64,000 nucleotides of DNA from Symsagittifera roscoffensis. Lineage: Eukaryota > Xenacoelomorpha > Acoela > Convolutidae. Under the pieces are notes generated by a model. The model saw only the letters and a program-made list of their open reading frames with translations, was not told the DNA's origin and searched no databases. A program made the position numbers and the translations under genes. Where the stretch lies: NCBI RefSeq assembly GCF_963678635.1, contig NW_026971265.1:1-64000 (forward strand), written 5' to 3'. Below are positions 18,113 to 26,775 of this stretch, piece after piece; the first letter of the stretch is position 1, and the number at the start of each line of letters is the position of its first letter.

Positions 18113-21100
18113 GTGTGTTGTTATAGACATGTAAGGAAATGATATCTGAATTCGAATTTTTCAAATATTTTATGGATGAGATTGTGATTTTGAAAAATTT
18201 GTGAATAGGTTTGAATTCAAAATCTGACATATAAAATTTTTGTTTGTTTTGTTCTTTATCATATTGGTGAACTTGTTTGATTGAAAAATTATAGATGTTT
18301 CCTGATAGTGGTTTCAAGTGTTTTCTTTGTTGGTTAAATATCGGGTAGAATTTTGAAAAGAATGGTGGTTGTTTATTTAATCTTTGAAAAAATGTTAAGG
18401 ATGTTTCTTTTGTTTTTGTATATTTATCTTTGATTAATATTTTACTATTTAGTATGTTAATTGTTGGTATATACTTCGAAATAAGTGGTATTCCAATGAT
18501 ATTATATTTAATATCAGTGATATGGAATATTTGTTTAAATGGCTTATTTAAAATTTTGCTTTGCTCCATTGTTCTGGTGGGGAGGAGAAATAATTGGATT
18601 TTTCCGTAGTTTATCAATGTTGATCCTTGTGCTGTTGCTAACTTACTGGAGGTTTCAAGAGGTGTTAGCTTTGGGTGTAAAGTTTTTATTTCATTCCATG
18701 TGGGGATGTTTATTATGTTTGATTCTGCTCCTGAATCAAATAAAAAATCTATTTCAAGGTCTGGTGGTTGAAATTCTTTATTTCTTGGGCTTTCTAAGAG
18801 AAATGGTATTGTCCAAATTTTTTCTTTGGGTTGTTCTTTTTGTATATTTTGATAAATGTGGTTTGTATTCAAGCATTTTGTTTTGATATTTTTAATGGTT
18901 TGATTTGTAGTGTTAATCTCATTTGTTTCTTGCGTCGTTGGTGTGGAATTTATGGGTGTAGTGTAATAATTTTGGAGAAATTCTGATTGATTTTCATATA
19001 TGTGTGATGAAAAAGGTTGTTCATATATGACAGATTCATAGTCATTTTCGACTTTTATCATATTGATAGAAAGAGTGTTTTCAGTATCACTTTCTGAATC
19101 TGATGATGTACAGTTTATTTGATTGAGTTGTAACGTATCAGTTACTGTGTCATCAATACCTGGAGGGTCTGATGTTGTTTCTGGATTAGATTGTACTTGA
19201 TTAATATGTCTTTGATGTTTAGGTGTACTACTTCTGTGGCGATTATTAGAATTATTATAGTTATTATTATTCCGGTGTGGTGATTGGGAATAATTTCTAT
19301 AACGATTATTATAACTTGAGTGTCGATTTTGTGAATTATTTCGCGATCTGTTTTGGTAATTATTGTTTGGTCTGTTATAGTTCGATCTATTATATGAGTT
19401 ATTCCTTGATCGATTGTTCGGGTAATTCTGGTTTCGGTTGTTTGAATAACTTCTATTTCGATTATAGGAGTAGTTTCTATTCCTATTGTATGATGAATTT
19501 CGTGATTGGTTGTTTGGATAGTAGTTATTTCTTGATTGGGAATTAGATCTAGAAACAAATCGTTGTGTGTTTGAATGTGATCTGGAGTAGTTATTTCGAC
19601 TATTTGGTCTATTGTAGTGATTTTGTGATGAATTATGCGTGTTTCTTCGTTCTGGTGATCTTCCTCTATAACTTGAGTTATATGGTGATTGATTTCTTGT
19701 ATAATTTGTATTGTTCGGGAGTGGTTTTCCTGAACTGTTGTTGCTGTAGACTGTTTTGTTCGGTAGATTTTGATCTTTTTTCATGTATTGATAGAATGAT
19801 TTATTTGGTTCTTTATATTTTTGAGGTTTATTTTGATTGTCTTGCTGTTTTTGTCTACATTCGGAAATACTATGTCCGTATCGTCGGCAATAATTACACC
19901 ATTTTTTGAAAGATGGTTTGCCTTTAAAGTTTGGGTTCTTTTCGTAAATATTGAGTTTTTCAGTGATTTTTTCAACGAGGTCTGTCTCTGATTCCTGTAT
20001 ATTATTAATATTAGTGGGAGTCGTTTCAATTCTGTTAACGTATTGTAATTTCAGATTTTCCGTTTCTTCTAGTTTCATCGTGATTTCTGCTTGTTCTAAT
20101 TTGTCTACTAGTTTTCGAAAATCTAAATCGGGTTCTCGAATTGAAGAAGGATGGGATGCTCTCTTTTTTATTGCTATTTTCCTTAATTGTGGTGTTAAGG
20201 TCATCATTAAGATTTCTGTCATCTTTGTGTTTTTATAGTCGTGTGTATTTAGTGAATATGCTTTTCGAACTAGTGTTTCGATTCGTACTGCTAATTGCTT
20301 GATGGTTTCGTTTGGTAATCTGCGAATTTCATTACATAAAACTCTTTGTTGTTGTTTGTTTCTTTCGGAGTCAAACATTTTTGAAAATTCCTGTGTAAAC
20401 CTTTTCCAGTTTGATTTTATTTCTAGAGGTAGTACTGAAAACCATTTTTGGGCTGCGCCATCTAAGGTTGTTTGTATTAACGCTGTGCGTCGATGTATCC
20501 AGTTTTGATGTAGTGGCGTATTAATTGGTTCAGGTCCAATATTTAAAATCAGGTTTGCTGTTACTGCATTTAAATAATCTTCTACAGAGTATTCAGGGTC
20601 TGTTCCTGTGAAAACCATTAAAGGTTTGTTTGATGTTATTGATGATCCACCCATAAGGTATGGATTCATTGTCATTTGTAATGATTCTGCTGCATTTGGC
20701 ATTTGAGAAAAATTTGAAAGTTGGTTTCTTGTTATTTCATGTTGTTGGAGATAATATGGGAGTGGTATTTCATTTTGCATTTGTGATGGTTGATACGAGT
20801 GTGCAGTCATTGGATTTTGTTGTTGAATTGGATGAAAAGATTGTGTATTAATTAGATTTTGTTGTTGAATTGGTTGTTGATGTTGTGCATCTATTGGTTG
20901 TGGAGAAAAATTTCTATGATTTGTACGTGTTTTCTGTATTTCTTGTCTACGATATTCTTGAGTATTTGGTGCAAATATATCTGGTTGTAAGAAATCATCA
21001 TCTGAGGATAAATAATCCATTTGATAAGATGTCTGTTTTTTATTTTTATTTTGTTGAAAAAATGGGTAATTTTCACTGTGATCCTGTGGAGGATTTGTTT

Positions 21101-22421
21101 GGAAATTTATTGAATTAGGTTGGGTCATTGGGTTATCCCAATTTCGAGATCTTGTATATTGGTTAAAATTTCTTTGTGGTTGATTATATGTTTTTGATGG
21201 ATGTGTATAATTATAATTATGGTCTGTAAAGTTGTTTCTAGTGAATGTTTTGCGTGTTTTTGATGGTATTGTCATGGGTCTGTATGTTTGGTAATCCATA
21301 TGTGAATATTTAGGGGCAACCGAAGGTTTAACGGTTGATTGTAAGGTTACCTGTGTTTGTGAAGGATTTGTATTTCTTGGTGTTGTTAAATTTGGGCGTA
21401 TTGGTGAAATACTTTGTTGTGTAGTTGTTGTGTGTACAATTTCTTCATTTATGAAGTGTGATGGTGTCTGGATATCTTGTTGAGTAAGATTCCTAGTTCC
21501 ATTGAGGTTTTCATTGTGTATGACTGTAGAGTTTAAACTATTATTTTGTGTATCGGGCAAAAATGTATTATAGTTTAATGGTGTTGCATCAATGGTTAAT
21601 GGTATTACTCTTACATAATCTCTTATGTAAGATATCGTACTTATTGCTTGACTTGAGATTGATTGTGGGAAGCTTATAAATGCGGGATGAGACCATTCGG
21701 GGTCCCAAACATAATCTGATTGTTCTGTGATAGCGGTATCATCGTTCGAGTTTTGGGGTCTAAAATTTTTTCTTGCTTGTGCAATTAAATCAATATTGTG
21801 TGTGAAATAATCTATTATGAACCATGCCAAAATTTTTTGTAGATCGTGTTTTGTATGTTGCGAAACGTCGTCTTTCGTGAAATTTTCTTTAATGATGTTT
21901 AAATAACTAGAGAGTAGTGTGATTTCATGTCGTACTCTTAAATGTTTAGATGTTTCTGTCGGTGAGACATTTGTTATTGGGATTTCATTTTCTAATATCG
22001 AAATATAACTATATATTATTGCGAAAACTTCATTGGTGAATATGGAGTTTGCTCTTTGTGAGTTATGATATTGGATGCTTTTTATATATTCTGAAAAAAC
22101 TTTTGAAAATTCTAAATCAAGATCGTCTGTTTGAATTGTATATTTTCTATGATTATGGTTTGGTGAGGTGAATTCTATGGAGTAGATTCCATACTGTTGT
22201 GTTATGTTGCATATATCTTTTAAGTAGTGGTCTATGATTTGTCTTTTGATTTTTACATCTGGGAACTCTGTTTTACATGGACTGATTCCGGGTTCAAATA
22301 AATTTAATAGTAAATTTTTGCAAAATATATGCTGTCCTCTATCAGTGGTTGCATCTACTATAAAAGGAAAGATTTCATCATCATCTGGGGTTTCGTCACC
22401 TGGGGTGTGCGTTGAGCTCAT
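18030..22421 (-). CDS. gag: Truncated chimeric Gag-protease, 1463 aa
   Basis: Residues 1 to about 1436 match the other gag copy apart from a few changes, including the capsid-like region, the CCHC knuckle near 840 and protease DSG near 1229. The duplication join then switches the frame into leader sequence, adding about 27 unrelated residues before a stop. The product would be Gag plus most of the protease with no RT. As the copy nearest the 5' LTR, it would be the main translated Gag from an unspliced transcript, leaving the downstream gag-pol poorly placed for translation. Asp replaces Val four residues before the active-site Asp, so protease activity is uncertain. Confidence 0.8.
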   Translation of the reverse strand: MSSTHTPGDETPDDDEIFPFIVDATTDRGQHIFCKNLLLNLFEPGISPCKTEFPDVKIKRQIIDHYLKDICNITQQYGIYSIEFTSPNHNHRKYTIQTDDLDLEFSKVFSEYIKSIQYHNSQRANSIFTNEVFAIIYSYISILENEIPITNVSPTETSKHLRVRHEITLLSSYLNIIKENFTKDDVSQHTKHDLQKILAWFIIDYFTHNIDLIAQARKNFRPQNSNDDTAITEQSDYVWDPEWSHPAFISFPQSISSQAISTISYIRDYVRVIPLTIDATPLNYNTFLPDTQNNSLNSTVIHNENLNGTRNLTQQDIQTPSHFINEEIVHTTTTQQSISPIRPNLTTPRNTNPSQTQVTLQSTVKPSVAPKYSHMDYQTYRPMTIPSKTRKTFTRNNFTDHNYNYTHPSKTYNQPQRNFNQYTRSRNWDNPMTQPNSINFQTNPPQDHSENYPFFQQNKNKKQTSYQMDYLSSDDDFLQPDIFAPNTQEYRRQEIQKTRTNHRNFSPQPIDAQHQQPIQQQNLINTQSFHPIQQQNPMTAHSYQPSQMQNEIPLPYYLQQHEITRNQLSNFSQMPNAAESLQMTMNPYLMGGSSITSNKPLMVFTGTDPEYSVEDYLNAVTANLILNIGPEPINTPLHQNWIHRRTALIQTTLDGAAQKWFSVLPLEIKSNWKRFTQEFSKMFDSERNKQQQRVLCNEIRRLPNETIKQLAVRIETLVRKAYSLNTHDYKNTKMTEILMMTLTPQLRKIAIKKRASHPSSIREPDLDFRKLVDKLEQAEITMKLEETENLKLQYVNRIETTPTNINNIQESETDLVEKITEKLNIYEKNPNFKGKPSFKKWCNYCRRYGHSISECRQKQQDNQNKPQKYKEPNKSFYQYMKKDQNLPNKTVYSNNSSGKPLPNNTNYTRNQSPYNSSYRGRSPERRNTHNSSQNHYNRPNSRNNYSRSHSNTQRFVSRSNSQSRNNYYPNNQSRNSSYNRNRNYSYNRNRSYSNNRNQNYPNNRSRNNSYNRSNYNRPNNNYQNRSRNNSQNRHSSYNNRYRNYSQSPHRNNNNYNNSNNRHRSSTPKHQRHINQVQSNPETTSDPPGIDDTVTDTLQLNQINCTSSDSESDTENTLSINMIKVENDYESVIYEQPFSSHIYENQSEFLQNYYTTPINSTPTTQETNEINTTNQTIKNIKTKCLNTNHIYQNIQKEQPKEKIWTIPFLLESPRNKEFQPPDLEIDFLFDSGAESNIINIPTWNEIKTLHPKLTPLETSSKLATAQGSTLINYGKIQLFLLPTRTMEQSKILNKPFKQIFHITDIKYNIIGIPLISKYIPTINILNSKILIKDKYTKTKETSLTFFQRLNKQPPFFSKFYPIFNQQRKHLKPLSGNIYNFSIKQVHQYDKEQNKQKFYMSDFEFKPIHKFFKITISSIKYLKNSNSDIISLHVYNNTRTTRVLIIPEPCGSIYYSPTLEHNHYP

Positions 22422-23143
22422 TTTTTCGTTCGATGACTGTTAATATGTAATTATTAATGTGTCGAATTGGTTGATTCCAATTGTATAAATGTACTGGTTT
22501 GTGTTTATACTGATTTTTTATTCTTCTTTTTCCTCTTTTTGATGAATTTGAAGTTGTTTCTGAGTCAGAAAAATATAATTGATCGTGAAGTGGGCAATTT
22601 TTATCTATTGATTCTTTTAGTTTGTAAAGTTCGTCTAAATTGTTGGTTTCTGATTCTGAAAATGCGTTTCGATTTTTTGAAAATCTTTTTCGTGTTATTT
22701 GTCTTTGTTTCGTTATTATTTTTCTTTTTAGTGTTTGTCGTTTTGTTCGAATGTATCCAACTGTTTGTGTATGAGGTGTGATTACAAGGTCGTATTTTTT
22801 GTTATCTATTTCACAATTGTGTAAAACGATTGTTTGTTTATTTCCTAGGTTTTTAAATGACATAAGGTTTAGGATGACGCATGCAAAAGGTTGTTAAATG
22901 ATTTCTATTTTCCTAAACTGTTAGTTCTTACGATTTTTTGGTTAGCTTAACCTGGGTCTATTTGTTCAGGGTTGGAGAGAAAAGTATATCGATTCCGAAG
23001 AATGATTTTTTACTTTCTCGTGGCTAGTATAAGTTAAGGTGTTAACTTACTTAATCTTACTTAGGGGTAGTGATTGTGTTCAAGGGTTGGAGAATAGTAA
23101 ATCGATCCACAAGGTTCAGGTATAATTAGAACGCGAGTAGTTC
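18113..23143. repeat. Tandem duplication copy 2 (5,031 bp)
   Basis: This is the promoter-proximal copy of the 5,031-bp unit. Differences from copy 1 include an adjacent double change next to the protease active site (Asp here, Val in copy 1, four residues before DSG) and two substitutions in the basic ORF. The few differences indicate a very recent event or an assembly artefact. Confidence 0.9.
22396..22863 (-). CDS. Basic 155-aa protein preceding gag (copy 2)
   Basis: This is the promoter-proximal copy of the Lys/Arg-rich ORF, overlapping the truncated gag by 26 nt. It differs from the copy at 17365-17832 by two residues. It is the first substantial ORF downstream of the leader. Function unknown; charge distribution suggests nucleic-acid binding. 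Confidence 0.6.
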   Translation of the reverse strand: MSFKNLGNKQTIVLHNCEIDNKKYDLVITPHTQTVGYIRTKRQTLKRKIITKQRQITRKRFSKNRNAFSESETNNLDELYKLKESIDKNCPLHDQLYFSDSETTSNSSKRGKRRIKNQYKHKPVHLYNWNQPIRHINNYILTVIERKNELNAHPR

Positions 23144-23380
23144 GTTAGATACTATTTTAAACTTACTAAGTCTAAGATTTATCCTGGGTCTGGTAAGAGG
23201 GGGGGTCAAGTGAAGGATGAATAACCGAAGTTCTTCACTGCTTATCCTATTTTGAATGATTAGTTTTGTTTAAAAATTTCTATTAGTCTTAGGTCTTTAG
23301 AAAGGGTTGGGTAGTGAATCGACGTTTGAGGTCGTTAGACACTAATTAAGTGGGTGGGGGAGAACAAAGTTGTTCTGTTT

Positions 23381-23465
23381 GATCCAAGGATAAGCCTTGA
23401 TGATCAAATTTGAAATTTAATTAAGTAGAAAATGATTTAAGATCCAAGGATAAGCCTTGATGATC
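23381..23465 (-). repeat. Paired hairpin direct repeat in leader
   Basis: A 25-bp sequence occurs at 23381-23405 and again at 23441-23465, exactly 60 bp apart. Each copy contains CAAGG-ATAAG-CCTTG, able to form a 5-bp stem with a 5-nt loop, and is bounded by GATC. In an LTR-element leader such paired stem-loops could serve RNA dimerisation or packaging; this is inference. Confidence 0.5.
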
Positions 23466-23796
23466 TGGTTTTAAAATTAAGTGAATTTAAGTTTTAATAA
23501 AATTTTAAATGTGTGTAAAGGAAAGATTTAGTGTTTTGATGATATTAGTGGGTTTATGATTGCTGTTATGTTTTAGGTGATGGAGCTGGAACAACAGGAT
23601 GATTTATGATTACTAACCATTTATTGTCATGCTACTAATTTTTATTTTTTATTTTTCAATAAATATTTTTCAAACATGTTTTGTATATTACTGCAGAGTT
23701 TTAGGAAAACGATCTTAGATCTTTTTATCAATCGTTATTGTATATTATTAATTTTGTTTAGCGCCTGTAATGATTTTGAGGATTAACTTCAAGGTT

Positions 23797-24030
23797 TTAT
23801 GTTTGCAAATGAAAATCTAAATTCATTGCCAGTAGTATTCTAAATATAAAAGTTTGTTCTGGTTTTTGCCTAACTATCATATAGCTATATGGCAAGTTTC
23901 TACTTTGTCGTATGTCGTCTCTGGTTCGAGGTCTTCTTCCAATTCCGGGTAGTTCTGTTATGGTTCGGAATATTGGCTCTGATCTATTGAGTCGTAGAGA
24001 CATTTCGATTAAATTATTGTCGTATAACAT
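23797..24030 (-). CDS. Possible leader ORF, 77 aa
   Basis: This appears to be the first ATG downstream of the primer site of the giant element; 77 codons, Arg-rich in the middle, no family recognised. It could be a leader peptide, an upstream ORF regulating translation, or chance. It lies outside the duplicated unit, so there is no second copy to compare. Confidence 0.3.
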   Translation of the reverse strand: MLYDNNLIEMSLRLNRSEPIFRTITELPGIGRRPRTRDDIRQSRNLPYSYMIVRQKPEQTFIFRILLAMNLDFHLQT

Positions 24031-24098
24031 TTTGTAAATGTTTTTGTCTAATTTCTAATCTATTATTGGTTAATGCTAAGCTATTAAGGTCTTGTTCG

Positions 24099-24116
24099 AG
24101 ACTTATGGTCGCACCA
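24099..24116 (-). promoter_or_regulatory. Primer-binding site of giant element
   Basis: Two nucleotides inside the 5' LTR the sense strand reads TGGTGCGACCATAAGTCT, beginning with the TGG expected to pair with tRNA CCA. The following bases extend the complement to GTTCGAG, the conserved start of a tRNA T-loop, which supports a tRNA 3'-end match. The exact tRNA is not identified. Confidence 0.6.
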
Positions 24117-24118
24117 GA

Positions 24119-24528
24119 TGAGTTAGGACTGGAGTGTATAACTCATAGAGTAATTTCGGATAGGGTACACCGTCTGCTCGTCACGCTATCTTATTTTCGG
24201 CCGGATAGATTCGTGCAACTTCTTAGTCTAATACCGATCCTAATCTTACTCTTATACTATCTAGTCTCAGGTTGTTTAACTAGTCTCTGCTAGGCTCAAT
24301 AGATCTAGGGTATACTGGTTTATTGCGGCTGCTGAAGTGCTCGGGAGAGTCCAACTAATTTCTAAGTTAAATTCAAATCTCTCTGGTGCTGAAATTACAA
24401 GTAACTTCAGCACTTACAAATAAGTGGGTTGTTAGTTAGATGGATCATGATTGGTTAATATTAAATACTTTACATTGGTAAAATATCTAATTTATCCAAT
24501 CATAAAATGTAGTTTAGATCAGGTTCCA
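24119..24528 (-). repeat. 5' LTR of giant element
   Basis: This 410-bp LTR starts TGGAACC and ends CCTAACTCA on the sense strand and is colinear with the left LTR without gaps. It should carry the promoter; no textbook TATA box stands out. Confidence 0.85.
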
Positions 24529-24988
24529 GTATCTTACAACTTTCTTATAAGAAAAAGATCTTGTAACATTCTTAGAGCCTAATCTTGTAAGAAGTTGTAA
24601 AATTTTTTCCGCAAATGAAGAGCTTCATGAAATTGTAGCCAATTTGCTCCTTCTGCAGCTAAGTTCGTGGGAAAATTAGCTCTCTCCATTCCTATGCTTC
24701 TTCTACTCTCCTGGCAACTTACTTCTTTTGTTTTTCTCTGTCTTTCACGACAACCAAAACAGCACTCACATAATTTACGATGCATCCTCGCTAGCACAAC
24801 TGGGATTAACAGAGGCAACCATTACTTTACACAATCAAGGAGGACTGAAGCAATTTTACAGAAGCAAAAGACACTTAGCCTAAATGTTTTCCGGTGTAAA
24901 TTAAAAGCTAAGAAAACCATATCAAAATATCTTTTGATTTAAAATGAACGAAATTGATGAATTAGTGGGCGCTGGAGTCTAAGAAATC
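24529..24988. other. Unassigned spacer
   Basis: Short overlapping frames exist on both strands, but none has recognisable features. A plus-strand ATG at 24944 is in register with the acidic minisatellite frame but is cut by a TAA 12 codons later. Confidence 0.4.
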
Positions 24989-25625
24989 GTGAGCGATGAA
25001 GTCAATGAAGTTGTTCATGACGTAGTTAATGATGTTGTCGAAGAAGTCGTCGACGACGAAGTTGTTGATGACGTGATCGACGAAGTCGTGGGTGAAGAAG
25101 TTGAAGAGGATATTGATGACGTAGTTAAAGAAGTCGTTGGTGAAGAAGTTGATGAAGTCGTAGGCGATGAAGTCGATGAAGTTATTGATGACGTAATCGA
25201 CGAAGTCGAGGGCGAAGAAGTCGATGATGTAGTAGATGATGTTGTCGATGAAGTCGTCGGCGACGAAGTCGATGAAGTTGTTGATGACGTAATCGACGAA
25301 GTCGTGGGTGAAGAAGTTGAAGAGGTTATTGATGACGTAGTTGAAGAAGTCGTTGGCGAAGAAGTTGATGAAGTAGTTGATGAAGTAGTTGATGACGTTG
25401 TCGATGATGTAGTCGATGATGTTGTAGATGACGTGATCGAAGAAGTCGTCGATGACGTAGTCGAAGAAGTTGTTGATGACGTAGTCGAAGATGTCGTTGA
25501 TGACGTAGTCGAAGAAGTGGTCGATGACGTAGTCGAAGAAGTCGTCGATGACGTAGTTGATGACGTTGTAGATGATGTTGTTGAGGAAGTTGTAGAAGAT
25601 GTAGTTCCGGATGTCGGTAGCGAAC
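24989..25625. repeat. 12-bp coding-phase minisatellite
   Basis: About 640 bp is built from GTN-GTN-GAY/GAR-GAY/GAR quartets (12-bp period, variable third positions). One strand translates as Val-Val-Asp/Glu-Asp/Glu repeats and the other as Thr-Thr-Ser-Ser repeats. Variation is mostly codon-synonymous for one strand or the other, and no indel breaks the triplet phase. Confidence 0.85.
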
Positions 25626-25797
25626 TATACTCCAGGTCGCATCCTCTGGAATTGGCAATCAATCTTAAGTCATCTTCTTCAGTGTAAATTGCCGTGTTGC
25701 AGTTATCTTCTAGAAACGTGTCTGGTACAATGTATGTGCCACTTCGGGATGCAATTTCATACAAATCCTCCATCATCTGCTGGTTTCCAGTATCCAA
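25015..25797 (-). CDS. Possible Thr/Ser-repeat (mucin-like) protein, partial
   Basis: The minus-strand frame begins with about 65 non-repetitive residues containing charged, Cys and aromatic residues, and then enters a Thr-Thr-Ser-Ser tract running to the end of the ORF. A non-repeat head joined to a long Ser/Thr tract resembles a secreted or cell-surface protein with an O-glycosylated stalk. The frame overlaps another minus-strand ORF upstream (25773-25991) that looks like the preceding piece of the same protein in a different register. The alternative is that neither strand is translated and this is only a minisatellite. No family recognised. Confidence 0.35.
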   Translation of the reverse strand: MDTGNQQMMEDLYEIASRSGTYIVPDTFLEDNCNTAIYTEEDDLRLIANSRGCDLEYSSLPTSGTTSSTTSSTTSSTTSSTTSSTTSSTTSSTTSSTTSSTTSSTTSSTTSSTTSSTTSSITSSTTSSTTSSTTSSTTSSTTSSTSSPTTSSTTSSITSSTSSPTTSSITSSTTSSTSSPTTSSTTSSTTSSTSSPSTSSITSSITSSTSSPTTSSTSSPTTSLTTSSISSSTSSPTTSSITSSTTSSSTTSSTTSLTTS

Positions 25798-25991
25798 GAA
25801 GTCGCACTCCCTTCAACGATATTAGTAAAATTACTGCATATATGCTTAACGGAGACCAGCCTACTAGCATGCGTGCCGATTAGCACTGTCTTCTGCCTCC
25901 CTGAGGTGGGACCAGTTACTGCGAAATGGATGACAACACTGGCCCCCGCAGTTGGCACGTTAAAATACTGAAACGTGTTTACTGCTAGCAA
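25773..25991 (-). CDS. Unknown protein fragment upstream of Thr/Ser ORF
   Basis: This 72-codon minus-strand frame has well-mixed, protein-like composition (beta-rich hydrophobic alternation, Cys, N-F-T glycosylation motif). It overlaps the start of the Thr/Ser-repeat ORF in another register. The two may be parts of one gene separated by a frameshift or unseen intron. No family recognised. Confidence 0.25.
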   Translation of the reverse strand: MLAVNTFQYFNVPTAGASVVIHFAVTGPTSGRQKTVLIGTHASRLVSVKHICSNFTNIVEGSATSWILETSR

Positions 25992-26339
25992 AAAATCGGG
26001 TAAAGAACAATCGGTTAGAGCAGTTTGTATTGGTTAAGCAGCCAAAAGTATACAGGTCTAATGCCAACCAGAATCGAGATTAAAAACGAACGCACGCAAG
26101 AATAACAATTAAGACTGCTCGTATCATGGCGAAGCCCTGAACGTTCCGACTATTCCCAACAACTGGTCTCGAATAGTTTTTCGTAATGAAGTTTTGACAA
26201 ACTATGGAATGTTCCAATTGTCCAAAACCTGGTTTTGAATAGTTTTTGGTTAAGAAAATCTTGACAAACTATGTATTTTAAGCTGAAAATTAAGAATCGT
26301 GTATGGAATTAATAAGACCAATTAGCCTTCCTTAATTGA

Positions 26340-26775
26340 ATTTGGAACGATTTTGTGTAAACGCGTAAGTAATGCGCCTAAAACTTTCTGCATCAAAGTT
26401 TTACAGCGCTCTTATAGTCACGTTGGTCTATTAGTGAGCGTTTCACATCAATGTTCTAGTCAGGAAAGCATAGTGGTGAGCGCAACCCTTGTGGGACGCG
26501 AAGATTCATGGATTGAGCCCTCGAGAGAAATATTTTTCGAAATTGGTCTGAATAAAAACACCACGCCGAAATCGCATTACGCCACGTGTAAGTAATGCGC
26601 GTTACACTTTCAGCATCAAAGTATAAAACGAGCACTTTAGTTAGACTCGTTTCATAGCATACGTAAAAAGAGGCCAGTATCATGATGAGCGCAACCACCC
26701 TTCTACTAACACGAAGATGAAAGGATCGATCCAATGAAATAAAAAAGTCTTTTATGATTGGTCTGAAAAAAAAAC
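26340..26775 (+). repeat. Dimeric tRNA-derived SINE-like element (in A1)
   Basis: There are two related monomers. Monomer 1 has an A-box-like TAGTGGTGAGCG (26471-26482) and a B-box-like GGATTGAGCCC (26510-26520). Monomer 2 has TCATGATGAGCG (about 26680-26691) and GGATCGATCC (26723-26732). Box spacing fits a tRNA promoter. Both share GTAAGTAATGCGC upstream and ATTGGTCTGAA downstream. Monomer 2 is shortened at its head compared with A2 and A3. No clear A-tail. Confidence 0.45.

Larger units (their letters stand above)
22864..24118 (-). other. Leader of giant element
   Basis: About 1.25 kb lies between the primer site and the first large ORF. It contains several GTAAGT/GTAAG donor-like sites on the sense strand (for example near 23160-23166), a 77-codon ORF close to the primer site, and a 25-bp direct repeat. 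Long leaders with donors are typical of retroelements that make spliced env messages. Confidence 0.6.
597..24528 (-). mobile_element. Giant env-bearing Ty3/gypsy-type LTR element
   Basis: Two 410-bp direct repeats (597-1006 and 24119-24528, TG...CA ends) enclose a minus-strand gene set. In order of transcription it holds a leader, a basic ORF, gag-pro, a second basic ORF, gag-pro-pol, two small membrane ORFs, a start-less ORF, an env-like ORF and an orphan 601-aa ORF. The Pol order (protease, RT, RNase H, integrase with GPY/F-type tail) is that of Ty3/gypsy (Metaviridae). Without the internal 5,031-bp duplication the element is about 18.9 kb, far longer than the usual 5-10 kb. I found no target-site duplication: the outer flanks are GAAAAA on the left and GTATC on the right. 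The outer end of the left LTR is also the most diverged part, so an end may have been altered after insertion. Confidence 0.85.

Noticed and set aside
23381..23465. CRISPR-type repeat-spacer pair
   Set aside because: Two copies in a retroelement leader; stem-loop explanation fits better.
24579..24942. Overlapping ORFs on both strands beside the 5' LTR
   Set aside because: Short, no recognisable features, and neither shows a convincing start context or continuation.
24989..25687. Plus-strand acidic Val/Asp/Glu-repeat ORF as a gene
   Set aside because: It begins at GTG, the in-register upstream ATG is cut off by TAA, and it has no non-repetitive domain. I kept the minisatellite and the minus-strand frame instead.
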